Counted from the stretch's first letter, positions 1-10,894 are shown. The stretch: DNA of 64,000 nucleotides from Yamagishiella unicocca (GCA_003116995.1 BDSL01000117.1:234658-298657); one strand, 5' to 3'. The notes: a model not told the origin generated them from the letters alone. A program made the numbers and translations.

Positions 1-61
1 GGGAGGGAAGAGGGTGCAGTGGAGGGGTTTACCGTAGTTATGAGGACACGCGCCGTGGGTG

Positions 62-540
62 GGGTGGGGTCGGTGTTACAGGACAGGGTGGGGTCGGTGT
101 TACGGGACAGGGTGGGGTCGGTGTTACAGGACAGGGTCGGTGGGGTCGGTGTTACAGGACAGGTGGGGTCGGCGTGACGGGACAGGGTGGGGTCGGTGTT
201 ACAGGACAGGGTGGGGTCGGTGTTACGGGACAGGGTGGGGTCGGTGTTACGGGACAGGGTGGGGTCGGTGTTACAGGACAGGTGGGGTCGTGTTACGGGA
301 CAGGGTGGGGTCGGCGTGACGGGACAGGGTGGGGTCGGTGCTACGGGACAGCAGGGTGGGATCGGTGTTACAGGACAGGGTGGGGTCGGTGTTACAGGAC
401 ATACAGGGTGGGGTCGGCGTGACGGGACAGGGTGGGGTTGGTGTTACAGGACAGGGTGGGGTCGGCGTTACAGGACAGGGTGGGGTCGGTGTTACAGGAC
501 AGGGTGGGGTCGGTGCTACGGGACAGGCTAGGGTGGGGAC
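62..540. repeat. 24-bp minisatellite in the TPR-A intron
   Basis: About 19-20 tandem copies of a 24-bp unit close to GGTGTTACAGGACAGGGTGG plus GGTC, with interruptions of 1-9 bp. The same unit occupies the same place, between the TIR-like exons and the TPR exon, in TPR-B and TPR-C, so it is an intronic array of the module. Because 24 is divisible by three it stays open in several frames; those frames are not treated as genes. Confidence 0.9.
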
Positions 541-565
541 GGTGTTTGGATTAGCGTCACAGGAA

Positions 566-700
566 AGGGGCGATCACAGGTGGCGCCGCGCTGCTCTGCG
601 GAGCTCTAGCCCAGCGGTGCGACGGTCGTGATGGTAGAGGAAGGGGGACGCCTCGACGAGGCTATGGGGTTGTGCGACCATGCGCGGGCGGGCTTAGGGT
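566..700. other. Short dispersed fragment shared with the reverse-transcriptase remnant
   Basis: The stretch containing CAGCGGTGCGACGG followed by GATGGTAGAGGAAGGGGGAC also occurs near 18,480 (start of the RT remnant in module 1) and, partly deleted, at 41,645-41,730 and 60,680-60,760. It is therefore a fragment of the same mobile sequence inserted beside the minisatellite. No coding content is visible. Confidence 0.5.
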
Positions 701-1084
701 AGGAGGGGGGGCCGGGGGTGGTGAAGTAAGAGGGAGAGCGGAGGAAGAGGGGAGAAGAGGGGAGGGGCAGAGGGAGATGGGGGGAAGAGGGGGGAGTGGT
801 GGGCAGAGGGAGAGCGGAGGTGGAAAGAGGGTGAAGGGGGTTACGATAAAACGGTAACTCGACGGGGGGGGGGGGGCAGAGGGAGAAATGACGAAACTCC
901 CCGTTGGGGACGGCAGAATTCTGGAAGAAAAAAACTACTTTTTGCCTTCGTTGTTCCTTCCTATGGAAGAAAGGAAAGTTTTATCTTTAGAAAACGCGGG
1001 GAGCTGGGGGGGAGAGGGAGAGCGGGGGGGGGAGATAAGGGAGAGGGGGGGCCGCGGGGGATGGAGAAGGTAGAGGGATGGAGG
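701..1084. other. G/A-rich intron sequence, no gene seen
   Basis: Purine-rich low-complexity DNA inside the presumed last intron of TPR-A. Nothing recognisable as coding or structured RNA. Confidence 0.5.
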
Positions 1085-1420
1085 GTCTCGAGGAAGACTC
1101 GTGGATGCCAGAAAAAACGTTTAGGACAGACGTTTTAAGATGCATGTTAAAGAACTGGGTCGAGGATACGAAAGACGAAGGTCATATGTCGACCTTCGGC
1201 GGCTACGCTAAATCTCCTGCGTCGAGACGACAGGAAGCGAGGACCCCGCGCGACGCAAGGAAACGTTTCGCGGAACCGGTTTTGGGCGCTAGCAGGAGAA
1301 CTGGGGGAGGCGGTGAGCGATGGGAGAGCGGACAGCGCGGCACGGTCCCGACCCGCCCGAATACCGACCATAGGATTGCGGACGACGTGAGCAAGCCGGA
1401 AATAACCCGATGGGGCCGGG
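1085..1420 (+). mobile_element. Dispersed element fragment (CGAGGAAGACTCGTGGATG end)
   Basis: Starts near the conserved end motif CGAGGAAGACTCGTGGATG. It continues through a segment (from about 1,206) that recurs at about 25,080-25,290, is truncated at about 46,965-47,040, and is present in reverse at about 57,480-57,680. The multiple positions, both orientations and abrupt truncations indicate a small transposable element family. No transposase reading frame is visible, so it is probably non-autonomous. Confidence 0.6.
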
Positions 1421-2040
1421 GCGCTGGGGCTGCTGGGCGCCGGGTGTGGCAGGGAGGTCCGGGGCTGCTGGCTGGCCCGACGAGGTGTGGGCCCCGCCGC
1501 TGGCGGGGGAGGAGGGGGTCAGGTAGAGCCGAGCTCGGGCGTGGTGGTGGAAGAAGGGGGAGGCGACGGCGGGGATGGGGACGAGGAGGAGGTCCAGGGA
1601 GGGCATTTCGTTGTGGTAGAAGTGGGCGTGGAGTTGAGGTTCGACGCGCAGGGCCGGAGGGTAGATGCCGTCGTGGAGGGAGAAGACACGGGTGACGGTG
1701 TCGCCGACACGTTTGTCGGGGTGCTGGGGCGGAGTGAGGGTCAAGGTGACGCGGTGGTGGGGCTTCTTGTCGGGGTGACGGGGGTAGAGGGTGGTGGCGG
1801 CGACGAGGAAAGGCCAGACGGGTTGGGGTTGGTCGGCGAAGGCGTGGGAGACAGCGGCGGCGACGAGGTGGAGATGGTCGTGGGGGATGTTGGTGTCGTA
1901 GGCTTGCGGGGGAGGGAAAGGGAGGGGCAACTGGCTGGCGTTGATAGCTAGTATGGACGCGGTTGTCGCCCGCGGTAGAGGAGAGGCAGTACCAGGGCGT
2001 GAAGCCGGGGAGGGTGGCGTCCCAGAGCTGAATGAAATGA
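1421..2040 (-). other. Unrecognised open segment, possibly an old coding fragment
   Basis: A long minus-strand frame is open across 1,289-2,665, but its upstream half is only proline-rich translation of minisatellite. The part at about 1,520-1,920 is less repetitive and reads like protein (for example NEMPSLDLLLVPIP and PVWPFLVAATTLYP). It has no counterpart in modules B or C, where the homologous intron lacks it. It could be a transposon or captured-gene fragment. I do not recognise the family. Confidence 0.25.
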
Positions 2041-2044
2041 GTTG

Positions 2045-2310
2045 GGGGTCGGGGGTTGGGGGACGGGGGTGGCGGTGTGTGTGGGGGGGTTGGGGGACGG
2101 GGGTGGCGGTGTGTGTGGGGGTTTGGGGGGCTGGGGCGGCGTGGTGTGTGGGGGGGTTGGGGGACGGGGGTAGCGGGGTGTGTGGGGGTTGGGGGACGGG
2201 GGTGGCGGCGTGTGTGGGGGGGTTGGGGGTTGGGGGCGGCGGGGTGTGTGGGGGGGTTGGGGGGCGGGGGCGGTGGGGTGTGTGGGGGGGTTGGGGGATG
2301 GGGGTATAGG
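2045..2310. repeat. G-rich minisatellite (about 33-36 bp unit)
   Basis: Tandem units of the form GGTGTGTGTGGGGGGGTTGG plus GGGACGGGGGTGGC, about seven or eight copies. Related arrays lie at the equivalent intron position in TPR-B (about 25,580-25,830) and downstream of every TPR array. Runs of G on the plus strand could form G-quadruplexes in DNA or transcript. Confidence 0.85.
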
Positions 2311-2718
2311 CGGAGGGGCCGGCGGCGGCGGGGGCGGCGGGAGAGGGCGGTGGCAGCGGGAAGGGGGGGAGCGGCGGGAGCGGGGGGGGGGGGCGGCGTC
2401 GGCGGGGGTTACAATAAAAGGACCGGTAACTGGGAAATGCAGTGGGTGCATAGCCTTCGGACACCTGGACGCGCGCGCATGCTACTGGACTAGGGTGGCC
2501 GGCCACACACGCGGACGACAGTGGGTGCGGTGAAGAGGAAGAAGGAGCGGGGAGGGGAGAGGGGGGAGAGGGGGGAGGGGCAAGGGGGGAGCGGGGGGGA
2601 CGGGGGATTGCAGGAAACGGAAAGGTCAGGGTAGTGGATGTACACCGGACTGGTATCAAGATCACTTGATTGCAACTTACCGCCGGCGGGCGCCTTCCCT
2701 TACTCCCCTCAACCCCAG

Positions 2719-5370
2719 GTCTTTAATGAGTTGGACGTTAGCCGTGCTAAGGCCAGTGTGGAGAGCGACCGAGTCCGCATTCTATATGACATCCGCTCCG
2801 ACGTTGGCGACTTGAACCTCATGACCCACCGCCTCAAGGACGCCCTGGTCGCAGGAGCGGTGGCGCAGGTGCCGCCTGCGGAGTCCGAATGGACGGAGGA
2901 CGTGGGCCATGAGCTCCACATAGCTGCACGGCTCAGCCAACTGTATGGGCGGCTGGCTGAGGCGGAACCACTGTACAGGCGGGACCTGGACGGCAGCGAG
3001 CGAGTGCTGGGTGCAGACCACCCAGACACACTCACATCGGTCAGCAACCTGGGCTACCTGTTCCAGGCTCAGGGCAAGCTGGCTGAGGCGGAACCACTGC
3101 GCAAGCGGGCACTGGAGGGCAACGAGCGAGTGCTGGGTGCAGACCACCCATCCACACTCGGGTCGGTCAGCAACCTGGCTGGCCTGTTCGAGGATCAGGG
3201 CAAGCTGGCTGAGGCGGAACCACTGTTCAGGCGGGCACTGGAGGGCAGGCAGCGAGTGCAGGGTGCAGACCACCCAGACACACTCACATCGGTCAGCAAC
3301 CTGGGCTACCTGTTCCAGGCTCAGGGCAAGCTGGCCGAGGCGGAACCACTGTTCAGGCGGGCACTGGAGGGCAAGGAGCGAGTGCTGGGTGCAGACCACC
3401 CAGACACACTCACGTCGGTCAGCAACCTGGCTGGCCTGTTCATGGCTCACGGCAAGCTGGCTGAGGCGGAACCACTGTTCAGGCGGGCACTGGAGGGCAA
3501 GGAGCGAGTGCTGGGTGCAGACCACCCATCCACACTCACGTCGGTCAGCAACCTGGCTATCCTGTTCGAGGATCAGGGCAAGCTGGCTGAGGCGGAACCA
3601 CTGTACAGGCGGGCACTGGAGGGCAACGAGCGAGTGCTGGGTGCAGACCACCCAGACACACTCTCGTCGGTCAGCAACCTGGGCTCCCTGTTCCAGGCTC
3701 AGGGCAAGCTGGCTGAGGCGGAACCACTGTACAGGTGGGCACTGGAGGGCAGGCAGCGAGTGCTGGGTGCAGACCACCCAGACACACTCACATCGGTCAA
3801 CAACCTGGGCTACCTGTTCCAGGCTCAGGGCAAGCTGGCTGAGGTGGAACCACTGTACAGGCGGGCACTGGAGGGCAACGAGCGAGTGCTGGGTGCAGAC
3901 CACCCATCCACACTCGGGTCGGTCAGCAACCTGGCTGGCCTGTTCGAGGATCAGGGCAAGCTGGCTGAGGCGGAACCACTGTTCAGGCGGGCACTGGAGG
4001 GCAGGCAGCGAGTGCAGGGTGCAGACCACCCAGACACACTCACATCGGTCAGCAACCTGGGCTACCTGTTCCAGGCTCAGGGCAAGCTGGCCGAGGCGGA
4101 ACCACTGTTCAGGCGGGCACTGGAGGGCAAGGAGCGAGTGCTGGGTGCAGACCACCCAGACACACTCACGTCGGTCAGCAACCTGGCTGGCCTGTTCATG
4201 GCTCACGGCAAGCTGGCTGAGGCGGAACCACTGTTCAGGCGGGCACTGGAGGGCAAGGAGCGAGTGCTGGGTGCAGACCACCCATCCACACTCACGTCGG
4301 TCAGCAACCTGGCTATCCTGTTCGAGGATCAGGGCAAGCTGGCTGAGGCGGAACCACTGTACAGGCGGGCACTGGAGGGCAACGAGCGAGTGCTGGGTGC
4401 AGACCACCCAGACACACTCTCGTCGGTCAGCAACCTGGGCTCCCTGTTCCAGGCTCAGGGCAAGCTGGCTGAGGCGGAACCACTGTACAGGTGGGCACTG
4501 GAGGGCAGGCAGCGAGTGCTGGGTGCAGACCACCCAGACACACTCACATCGGTCAACAACCTGGGCTACCTGTTCCAGGCTCAGGGCAAGCTGGCTGAGG
4601 TGGAACCACTGTACAGGCGGGCACTGGAGGGCAACGAGCGAGTGCTGGGTGCAGACCACCCATCCACACTCGGGTCGGTCAGCAACCTGGGCTCCCTGTT
4701 GAGGGCTCAGGGCAAGCTGGCTGAGGCGGAACCACTGTTCAGGCGGGCACTGGAGGGCAGGCAGCGAGTGCAGGGTGCAGACCACCCAGACACACTCGGG
4801 TCGGTCAACAACCTGGGCTACCTGTTCCAGGCTCAGGGCAAGCTGGCTGAGGCAGAACCACTGTACAGGCGGGCACTGGAGGGCAACGAGCGAGTGCTGG
4901 GTGCAGACCACCCATCCACACTCTCGTCGGTCAACAACCTGGGCAACCTGTTCGAGGGTCAGGGCAAGCTGGCTGAGGCGGAACCACTGTACAGGCGGGC
5001 ACTGGAGGGCAGGCAGCGAGTGCTGGGTGCAGACCACCCAGACACACTCGCATCGGTCAACAACCTGGCTGGCCTGTACACGGCTCAGGGCAAGCTGGCT
5101 GAGGCGGAACCACTGTTCAGGCGGGCGCTGGAGGGCAGGCAGCGAGTGCTGGATGCAGACCACCCAGACACACTCGTGTCGGTCAGCAACCTGGCTGTCC
5201 TGTTCCAGGCTCAGGGCAAGCTGGCTGAGGCGGAACCACTGTTCGGGCGGGCACTGGAGGGCAGGCAGCGAGTGCTGGGTGCAGACCACCCATCCACACT
5301 CGCATCGGCCAACAACCTGGCTGGCCTGTGCAGAGCTCAGGGCAAGCTGGCTGAGGCGGAACCATTCTAG
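2719..5370 (+). CDS. TPR-A: last exon of TIR-like/TPR (kinesin-light-chain-like) gene, 5' exons outside window
   Basis: The exon begins after a clear acceptor (AACCCCAG then GTCTTTAATG), at the same point as TPR-B and TPR-C, so 883 codons of the protein are encoded here. A linker of about 75 residues (VFNELDVSRAKASVESDRV onward) precedes 19 tandem 42-residue TPRs with the consensus LAEAEPLYRRALEG, ERVLGADHPDTLTSVSNL. The A/G/Y spacing and the paired helices are those of kinesin-light-chain/nephrocystin-type TPRs, which form a protein-binding superhelix. The array ends abruptly with AEAEPF and a TAG stop. Repeats are nearly identical at the DNA level, indicating recent expansion. Exons 1-3, which in TPR-B encode the TIR-like domain, would lie left of the window. 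Partner and function are unknown. Confidence 0.85.
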   Translation, partial: VFNELDVSRAKASVESDRVRILYDIRSDVGDLNLMTHRLKDALVAGAVAQVPPAESEWTEDVGHELHIAARLSQLYGRLAEAEPLYRRDLDGSERVLGADHPDTLTSVSNLGYLFQAQGKLAEAEPLRKRALEGNERVLGADHPSTLGSVSNLAGLFEDQGKLAEAEPLFRRALEGRQRVQGADHPDTLTSVSNLGYLFQAQGKLAEAEPLFRRALEGKERVLGADHPDTLTSVSNLAGLFMAHGKLAEAEPLFRRALEGKERVLGADHPSTLTSVSNLAILFEDQGKLAEAEPLYRRALEGNERVLGADHPDTLSSVSNLGSLFQAQGKLAEAEPLYRWALEGRQRVLGADHPDTLTSVNNLGYLFQAQGKLAEVEPLYRRALEGNERVLGADHPSTLGSVSNLAGLFEDQGKLAEAEPLFRRALEGRQRVQGADHPDTLTSVSNLGYLFQAQGKLAEAEPLFRRALEGKERVLGADHPDTLTSVSNLAGLFMAHGKLAEAEPLFRRALEGKERVLGADHPSTLTSVSNLAILFEDQGKLAEAEPLYRRALEGNERVLGADHPDTLSSVSNLGSLFQAQGKLAEAEPLYRWALEGRQRVLGADHPDTLTSVNNLGYLFQAQGKLAEVEPLYRRALEGNERVLGADHPSTLGSVSNLGSLLRAQGKLAEAEPLFRRALEGRQRVQGADHPDTLGSVNNLGYLFQAQGKLAEAEPLYRRALEGNERVLGADHPSTLSSVNNLGNLFEGQGKLAEAEPLYRRALEGRQRVLGADHPDTLASVNNLAGLYTAQGKLAEAEPLFRRALEGRQRVLDADHPDTLVSVSNLAVLFQAQGKLAEAEPLFGRALEGRQRVLGADHPSTLASANNLAGLCRAQGKLAEAEPF
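3121..4632 (+). repeat. Higher-order duplication of six TPRs (756 bp x 2)
   Basis: Positions 3,121-3,876 and 3,877-4,632 appear identical base for base: 756 bp, exactly six 126-bp TPR units. The unit starting at 4,633 begins as a third copy and then diverges. Frame is preserved. This is a recent unequal exchange or slippage event inside the coding array. Confidence 0.85.
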
Positions 5371-5394
5371 GACCTTCCCGGCCATAGCAGCCCG

Positions 5395-5680
5395 CGGTGT
5401 GTGTGTTGGGGGTTTAGGGGGCGGGGGCGGAGGTGTGTGTGGGGGGGGGTTGGGGGGCGGGGGCGGCGGTGTGTGTGTGTGGGGTTGGGGGGCGGGGGCG
5501 GCGGTGTGTTTGGGGGTTGGGGGCGGGGGCGGCGGTGTGTGTGTGGGGGGTTGGGGGCGGGGGCGGCGGTGTGTGTGGGGATTGGGGGGCGGGGGCGGCG
5601 GTGTGTGTGGGGGGTTTGGGGGGCGGGGGCGGCGGTGTGTGTGGGGTTGGGGGGCGGGGGCGGCGGTGTGTGTGTGGGTT
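5395..5680. repeat. G-rich minisatellite downstream of TPR-A array
   Basis: About eight tandem copies of a 31-38 bp unit built from GTGTGTGTGGGGGGTTGG and GGGGCGGGGGCGGC, directly after the TPR array. It is homologous to the arrays at about 29,000-30,000 and 48,100-48,305. Plus-strand G runs make it a quadruplex candidate. Confidence 0.85.
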
Positions 5681-5790
5681 CGAGGGAAACCCGTGGATGT
5701 CCGAAAATACCGTTTAAAACAGAAGTTTTGAGATGCATGCTGGAGAACTGGGTTGGGGATACGAAAGCCGAAGGTCGTAATATGATCCAT
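5680..5790 (+). mobile_element. Dispersed element, 5' end fragment
   Basis: Carries the end motif CGAGGGAAACCCGTGGATG and about 100 bp that match, in reverse complement, 57,690-57,800. It is truncated at about 5,790, where sequence switches to a relic of the TPR array. Confidence 0.6.
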
Positions 5791-5840
5791 CAACACAGTC
5801 ACATCGGTCAGCGACCTGGCTGGTCTGTTCATGATGGGTG
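5790..5840 (+). pseudogene. TPR-array relic
   Basis: The stretch around GTCACATCGGTCAGCGACC and TGGCTGGTCTGTTCATGAT is a mutated copy of the TPR unit (consensus ACATCGGTCAGCAACCTGG then CTGGCCTGTTCATGGCT). It lies just beyond the element fragment. It suggests the original TPR-A 3' region was rearranged and partly deleted; the terminal exon seen downstream of TPR-B and TPR-C is absent here. Confidence 0.6.
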
Positions 5841-6560
5841 GGTTTGCGGGGGAGGCTGGAGGCGGGCGGTGATGCTGACGTGGCAGCCTGGTGGCGCTTC
5901 TCGCACCTCGTGTGTGTGTTGACGTGTGGTGGGAGGGGCACCGATGGTTGACGAGTGGTCGCGTTAATGATTGGCACCGCCTTAACAGACGGTACCTTGG
6001 GCACTGTGTTCACTCCATGCAGCTCCACTGGGTGAAGAGGGGTAAAGCTCTTACCGCATGGTGCCGGCAATAGCACGATGTTCCCTCCCAGGCCAACCAT
6101 AAAACACCCGCTGTGAGAATACCTGATGGTCAAGGGAGGCCACCTTAGCGTTGCATGTGCAGGCGGGCCTGACACAGGTGTCCACAGTGCGAGTCATGAG
6201 GGGCACGGCGGAGCTCCCTGTCTCTAGCTGCGGTGCTCACGACTCGTGCAGCCACTCTAGGCGTCCTCTGGCCCTACCTCCCTCCCGGCCGATATGTTTG
6301 GACGCGTAACGTGACTTGGATCATGACGTGGCTCACTCTGGGTGGTTTGGAGTCCTCGCAGGACGCGGTCCTAGTCCTTAGTTGATGCGGCCCTAGGAGG
6401 CGCGTGGAACTGGCAGAACTGTGAGTGGTCTTACCCGCTTCGAGAGCGGTAGCGACCAGCCCTGGTAAGACACCACGGCTGCTGGGTTTCTGGAGGGAAG
6501 ATTAGTGCGCTAAACATACGATTTGTAGCTCATTTTCCCGCCTCCTACTAACATCTGCGC
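5841..6560 (+). other. Upstream region of D1; degraded copy of the 50.0-50.4 kb open segment
   Basis: Homologous to 31,505-32,090 and 50,040-50,560. The segment after CCCTCCCAG at about 6,090 corresponds to the open frame at 50,037-50,387 but is shifted by small indels and contains stops, so it is not coding here. Confidence 0.5.
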
Positions 6561-6881
6561 AGAAAAAAAAATAGTCGCAATCGATACGCTAAGGCTCTGG
6601 GTACCTTCGTTCACTAAAAATGTTGGGCGTTGGGCAGGCGAGGGCAGCAGGTGTCTGATCGTATCCGGGGACATGATCTGGACCACGATACTGTTTTTTG
6701 ATGACAGACTGTTCGGGCGGGCAATACTGCAAGGCCCGGCCAGGGAGCCGCCGGATAAGCATTGGCTCTAGTGGATGTAGTTCAAGGGTGACAGCAGGGA
6801 AATAGAGGAGAGGCATGGCGGTGCGGTGACGTGAAATGCAGGGGAAATGGTGGAATGGTTGCAGCTAAGCTTGCTGACGCG

Positions 6882-6887
6882 TATAAG
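6882..6887 (+). promoter_or_regulatory. TATA-like box upstream of D1
   Basis: TATAAG within GACGCGTATAAGTAGGACGG. It is conserved in all three modules (6,882; 32,146; 50,889), each about 275-295 bp upstream of the first in-frame ATG of the D gene. Position and conservation are seen; promoter function is inferred. Confidence 0.4.
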
Positions 6888-7160
6888 TAGGACGGCGATC
6901 CGGAAACTGATTCGCGTTGCGTGGTTAGGGAGGGGCAGGGTGAGGGGTTGGGGTGCGGTCAAGGGTTGAGAAAATGGCGGGAAAGGGTTCAGGTGTTCTC
7001 AAGGGGCATCGGCGATGTGCCAGCTGACGCATGTGGCGCGCGCGTGCTTTTAAGAGTTTGTCAGCGGGCGGGGAGATGTGACTGCGTGTGTGGGCATCAT
7101 CAGGAAAACGCTTTGGCTGGAAGGAAAGAATGAGGTACATGCCGGGCTGCCTCATCCAAT

Positions 7161-7612
7161 ATGAATTGCCAGCAAGCATCATTAAAGAGTGCTCCATTAC
7201 ATTATTTCGATGAAAACGGTTGGGTTCTCGAAGCTAGCTGTTGTTGCCAAATAGGCACCGGTTGCGCAGCAGTAGGATAACAAATGGGAGGCGTTCACCC
7301 AAATTGTCGAGGAGGTTCAGTCATCAACTGCAGTTCAAAATGCAACTGGGGGATGCTTCCTTATGGTGGACGACACGCGTCCATCGGGATCGAGCCGCTT
7401 GCTTGCAGCAAACCTTCCACTTGTTCGAGCGCCTCGAGCACAGGGAGCTGGTGCCGTCGTCGCTGCGCCTCTTCGGACCAGACAGCACAGACGCATTACT
7501 TATATTCATTGATGACGGACGCGGCTTCCGGCGGGGCCATCGATGCCATCATCGCCGGACAGATTCCTGCTCGTCGAGGTCGCTTACCTCACGCTGCCGC
7601 TGCCTCACATGC
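7161..7612 (+). pseudogene. D1: N-terminal fragment of DDB1/CPSF-A-like gene
   Basis: Homologous to the first exon of D2 (32,429-33,277). Readable pieces include QTFHLFERLEHRELVPSSL and FGPDSTDALLIFIDDGR, matching the start of an MMS1/DDB1-type beta-propeller. Compared with D2, the leader segment that reads NCGNYLQLWEPADGSL is missing, and 40 bp after FIDDGR are deleted, shifting the frame. Homology stops at CCTCACATG (about 7,610), where foreign DNA begins. This copy cannot make the intact protein. Confidence 0.6.
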
Positions 7613-7820
7613 TTTCCAAGCACTCACACACCTGCCAGACACCTTCTGCGCTCAAACAACACCGGATCAAATAGCCTAGCATCAACATACGCCGCGTGCA
7701 TATGTTATGCCCTTAGCCCGCAATCCAGCCCTGACACACACACGCGTGCCCGCGCGTCGAGTCCTGTCCGCAATCCTTATAGCCCAGATCTCAGCCCTTC
7801 TCCTCTCCTGATCTAGTGCC

Positions 7821-10776
7821 TTAGAGCACCCCCATCTGCGTACGGCACTCCACGAAGCGCGGAGCTGGTAGCGGCTTGGTAAGCAGGTCCGCCACCATCT
7901 CTGCCGTGCTGACATACTCCACCGACAGCTCCCCCATCGCTACACGCTCCCACACAAAGTGGTACAGCACGTCAATGTGCTTCGACTGCGCCGAGTGCAG
8001 CGGGTTGCGAGCCAGCAACAGCGCCCCCTGGTTGTCACCCAGCAGCACGGTTGCCCCCCGCCCCCAACACCCCAAAATCCGTCATTAGCTTCCGCAGCCA
8101 CCCCGAGCCACGGTCGCAGCCGCCATGTACTCCGCCTCCACCGCTGACGTAGCCACCGTGGCCTGCAGCCGCGACTGCCAGCTGATCGCCACTCCATTGA
8201 ACACGAACACATAGCCCGTGGTGGAGCGGCGAGTGTTCAGGTCACCAGCGTAGTCTGCGCCCGCGTAACCCACCAGCACCAGCCCACGGCTGCCAAACAC
8301 CAGGGCAAGGTCAGCGGTCCCCTTTAGGTACCGCAGCACCCTCTTGGCGGCCTTCCAGTGCTGGTTGGTCGGCACCTGCATGTAGCGCGCCAGTGCTCCC
8401 ACAGCCTGAGCGATGTCAGGGCGAGTGCAGTTAGCCAGATACATTAGGCTCCCTGCGACCGCCCGATACACTGCCGCCAGCTCCTCGCTCAGCGGCTTGC
8501 GCTCCTCCTCTTCCGCCGGCGTGCGTCAACTTCTTGCCGGCAGGCATCGGCTGGTCGTGCCGCAGCAGCGATGAGCCGGGGGCCATCGGCGTGTCAGCAG
8601 GTGCCGACTCCGACATGCCATACAACCCCAGCACCTCCTGCGCATACCTCGCCTGCGAGAGCGAGATCGTCCCCGCAGCACGGTCGCGTGTTATCCTCAT
8701 ACCCAGGTAGTAGGCAGCCTCCCCCAGGTCTGAGATAGTGAATGCTGTCCGCAGCTCAGCCTTGACAGCGGCAACCCTTTGCAGGGTCGCCACCGCCACG
8801 AGCAGGTCGTCCATATGCATCAGGAGGTAGACCACAGCACGCACCCCCTCTGCATCTCGCCGCACGAACAGCCCAGGGTCCGAGAGCGACTCCTCAAAGC
8901 CCATAACCTCCAGTTGCGCCTTTAGCTTGCCGTGCCAGGCCCGCGGCGCCTGCCGCAGTCCGTACAGCGAGCGTCTCAGCTCCAGCTTGATGGCGGCTCC
9001 TCCCTGATCAGCGTATATTGTTAGGCCAGGTTCAAGTTCGCCGTACAGAAATGCGGTCTAAATGTCCAGCTGGTGCAGCTCCAGGTCTCGGGCCGCCACA
9101 ATGGCCAGCAGCGCTCGTAGAGACGCCAGCCTCCCAGTGGGGGCAAACGTCTCAGAAAAATCGACGCCAGGTCGCTGCTGGAAGCCCTTGACCACCAGCC
9201 GCGCCTTCCAGCGCACGGCTTTCCCCTCAGTGTCCCGCTTGATCTTGAGCACCCACCGCACGCCCAGGGATTTCGCCCCAGGCGGTAGCTTAGTGCGGAC
9301 GAACACAGACAGTGCGGCCAGTGACTCCAGCTCCTCCTCCATCGCTGCCTTCCACAAGTGCCAGCAGTCCGGGCGCGACGATGCATGCGCATAGGTAGGC
9401 TCATCGCCGCCAGCCCATGAGGGGGCAGCGGCAGTCAGTGGGGCAGCGGCAAGGATGACGGCGACGACGTTGACCAGGCTGGCGACTCCGTAGGTAACTG
9501 CACTGCAGATCAGCCGGACTGGCGGGCGGCTGACACGAGTCGAGTGCCACAGCGCAGACGGCTGGTCCGTCGGTGCCACACCGTCTGCTCCGCCACCGCC
9601 GATGTCCGGCTGCACTGCTTCTCCGGCGCCGGTTCCATGTTCCCCCAGCTGTGACACTTCACCCGCTCCGTCCCCTGCTGCAGCTTGCTCCTCCTGCTCA
9701 GCCACTACGTCCCCTGCTGCGGCTTGCTGCCCCTGCTTGGCCACTCCATCCCCTCCTCCCCCTGGTGGCAGCTCACCCGGCGCATTCCCCACGATCACCG
9801 CCTGCGCCGGTGGGTTGTCACCATCCTCCTCGTCCGAGCTGGTTTCCTCTGCGGGGCAGACTGCTGCTGTCGGCAGCCAAGGCTCCAGCTCACTGAAAAC
9901 GACGTCCCGGCGAATCAGCAGCTTGTTATCTGCCGTCAACACCCGAAACTTCCCATCTGCTTCCCACCCCACAAAGCGGCACTTTTCTGACACCGCCGCA
10001 AACTTGGACGTGCGCGCGTGGTCTGGTATCAGCATGTACGCCATGCAGCTTAACACATGCAGCCCGGACACGTCTGGCTGCACGCCCCAGTACAGCTCAT
10101 GAGGCGTCACCGTGCGGCCGCGGACTGGTGAACGCTGACGGAGGGCATTTGCTGCCTCCACCGCCAGTCTCCAACACCGAGGGTCCATACCTGCTGCCAG
10201 CAGCAGCGAGCGCGCTGCTTCCTGTAGCGTCCGGTTCAGCCGCTCTGCCGCTCCATTCTGCTGTGGCGAGTATGGCGCCGATGTGTTCTGTAGGATACCT
10301 CGCTGGGCGCAGTACGTCTTGACCACTGCGTTGACGTACTCGCCGCCATGGTCAGACTGCAGCTGCTTGACCCTGAACGGTCGCTGATTGGCTAGCAGTG
10401 TAAGTACTCCCATCACCGCCTCCGGCACCGCCAGCTTATCGCGCAGAAAACGAACCACTGACATCTTGCTGTAGTCGTCCAGGAAGGTGGCAATGAAGCG
10501 GGAGCCATCCGCCGCCGGTGGAATGATCGGTCCACACACATCCATGTGGATCAGCTCCAGCGGCTCGGTAGCACTGCTGGGCCACGCCCGCCGGTGGTAC
10601 GGCAGGCGCGTTTGTTTTCCCAGTATGCACGCCTCGCACACGCTTCTTGCCCTTGACCACTTTCGTATCTGTTGTTGGCTGACCGCCAGTCCATATATCC
10701 GCCGACCATGCCCGGGAGGAGCATCATGCGGCCCGGTGCGAGGTGTGCAAAGTAAGCGGCGGTGCACTAACTCCAC
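7821..10776 (-). pseudogene. Ty1/Copia retrotransposon pol remnant
   Basis: Reading from 10,776 leftwards: a gag-pre-integrase stretch with CEACILGKQ; integrase core with LIHMDVCGP, LQSDHGGEYV and SPQQNGAAERLNR (DDE residues present); reverse transcriptase with GVRWVLKIKRD, VVKGFQQRPGVDFSETFAP and LMHMDDLLV; and RNase H with VAGSLMYLANCTRPDI and EAEYMAAATVA, ending LLTKPLP. This integrase-before-RT order defines Copia. It is inactivated: a TAG replaces the codon after HQLDI at 9,058-9,060, there are frameshifts near 8,520 and 8,080, and another lies in the gag-pre-integrase region near 10,730. No gag gene or clear LTR pair flanks it. Confidence 0.9.
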
Positions 10777-10894
10777 TGCTGCCAGATCCGCCTGTGAGCA
10801 AGCCGCTGCGTGCTCCCCCAGCTTCTGAAATCAGCAAAGCGTCCAACCTCTGGGGTCGTGCTGTTGCTGCTACATTTCCAGAGGTATATGAGCG

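Noticed and set aside
2782..5832. A 1,016-codon minus-strand open frame over the TPR-A array (and 944 codons over TPR-B)
   Set aside because: It is the antisense of the 126-bp repeat. The sense frame has recognisable TPR consensus, splice acceptor and cross-module conservation; the antisense has none.
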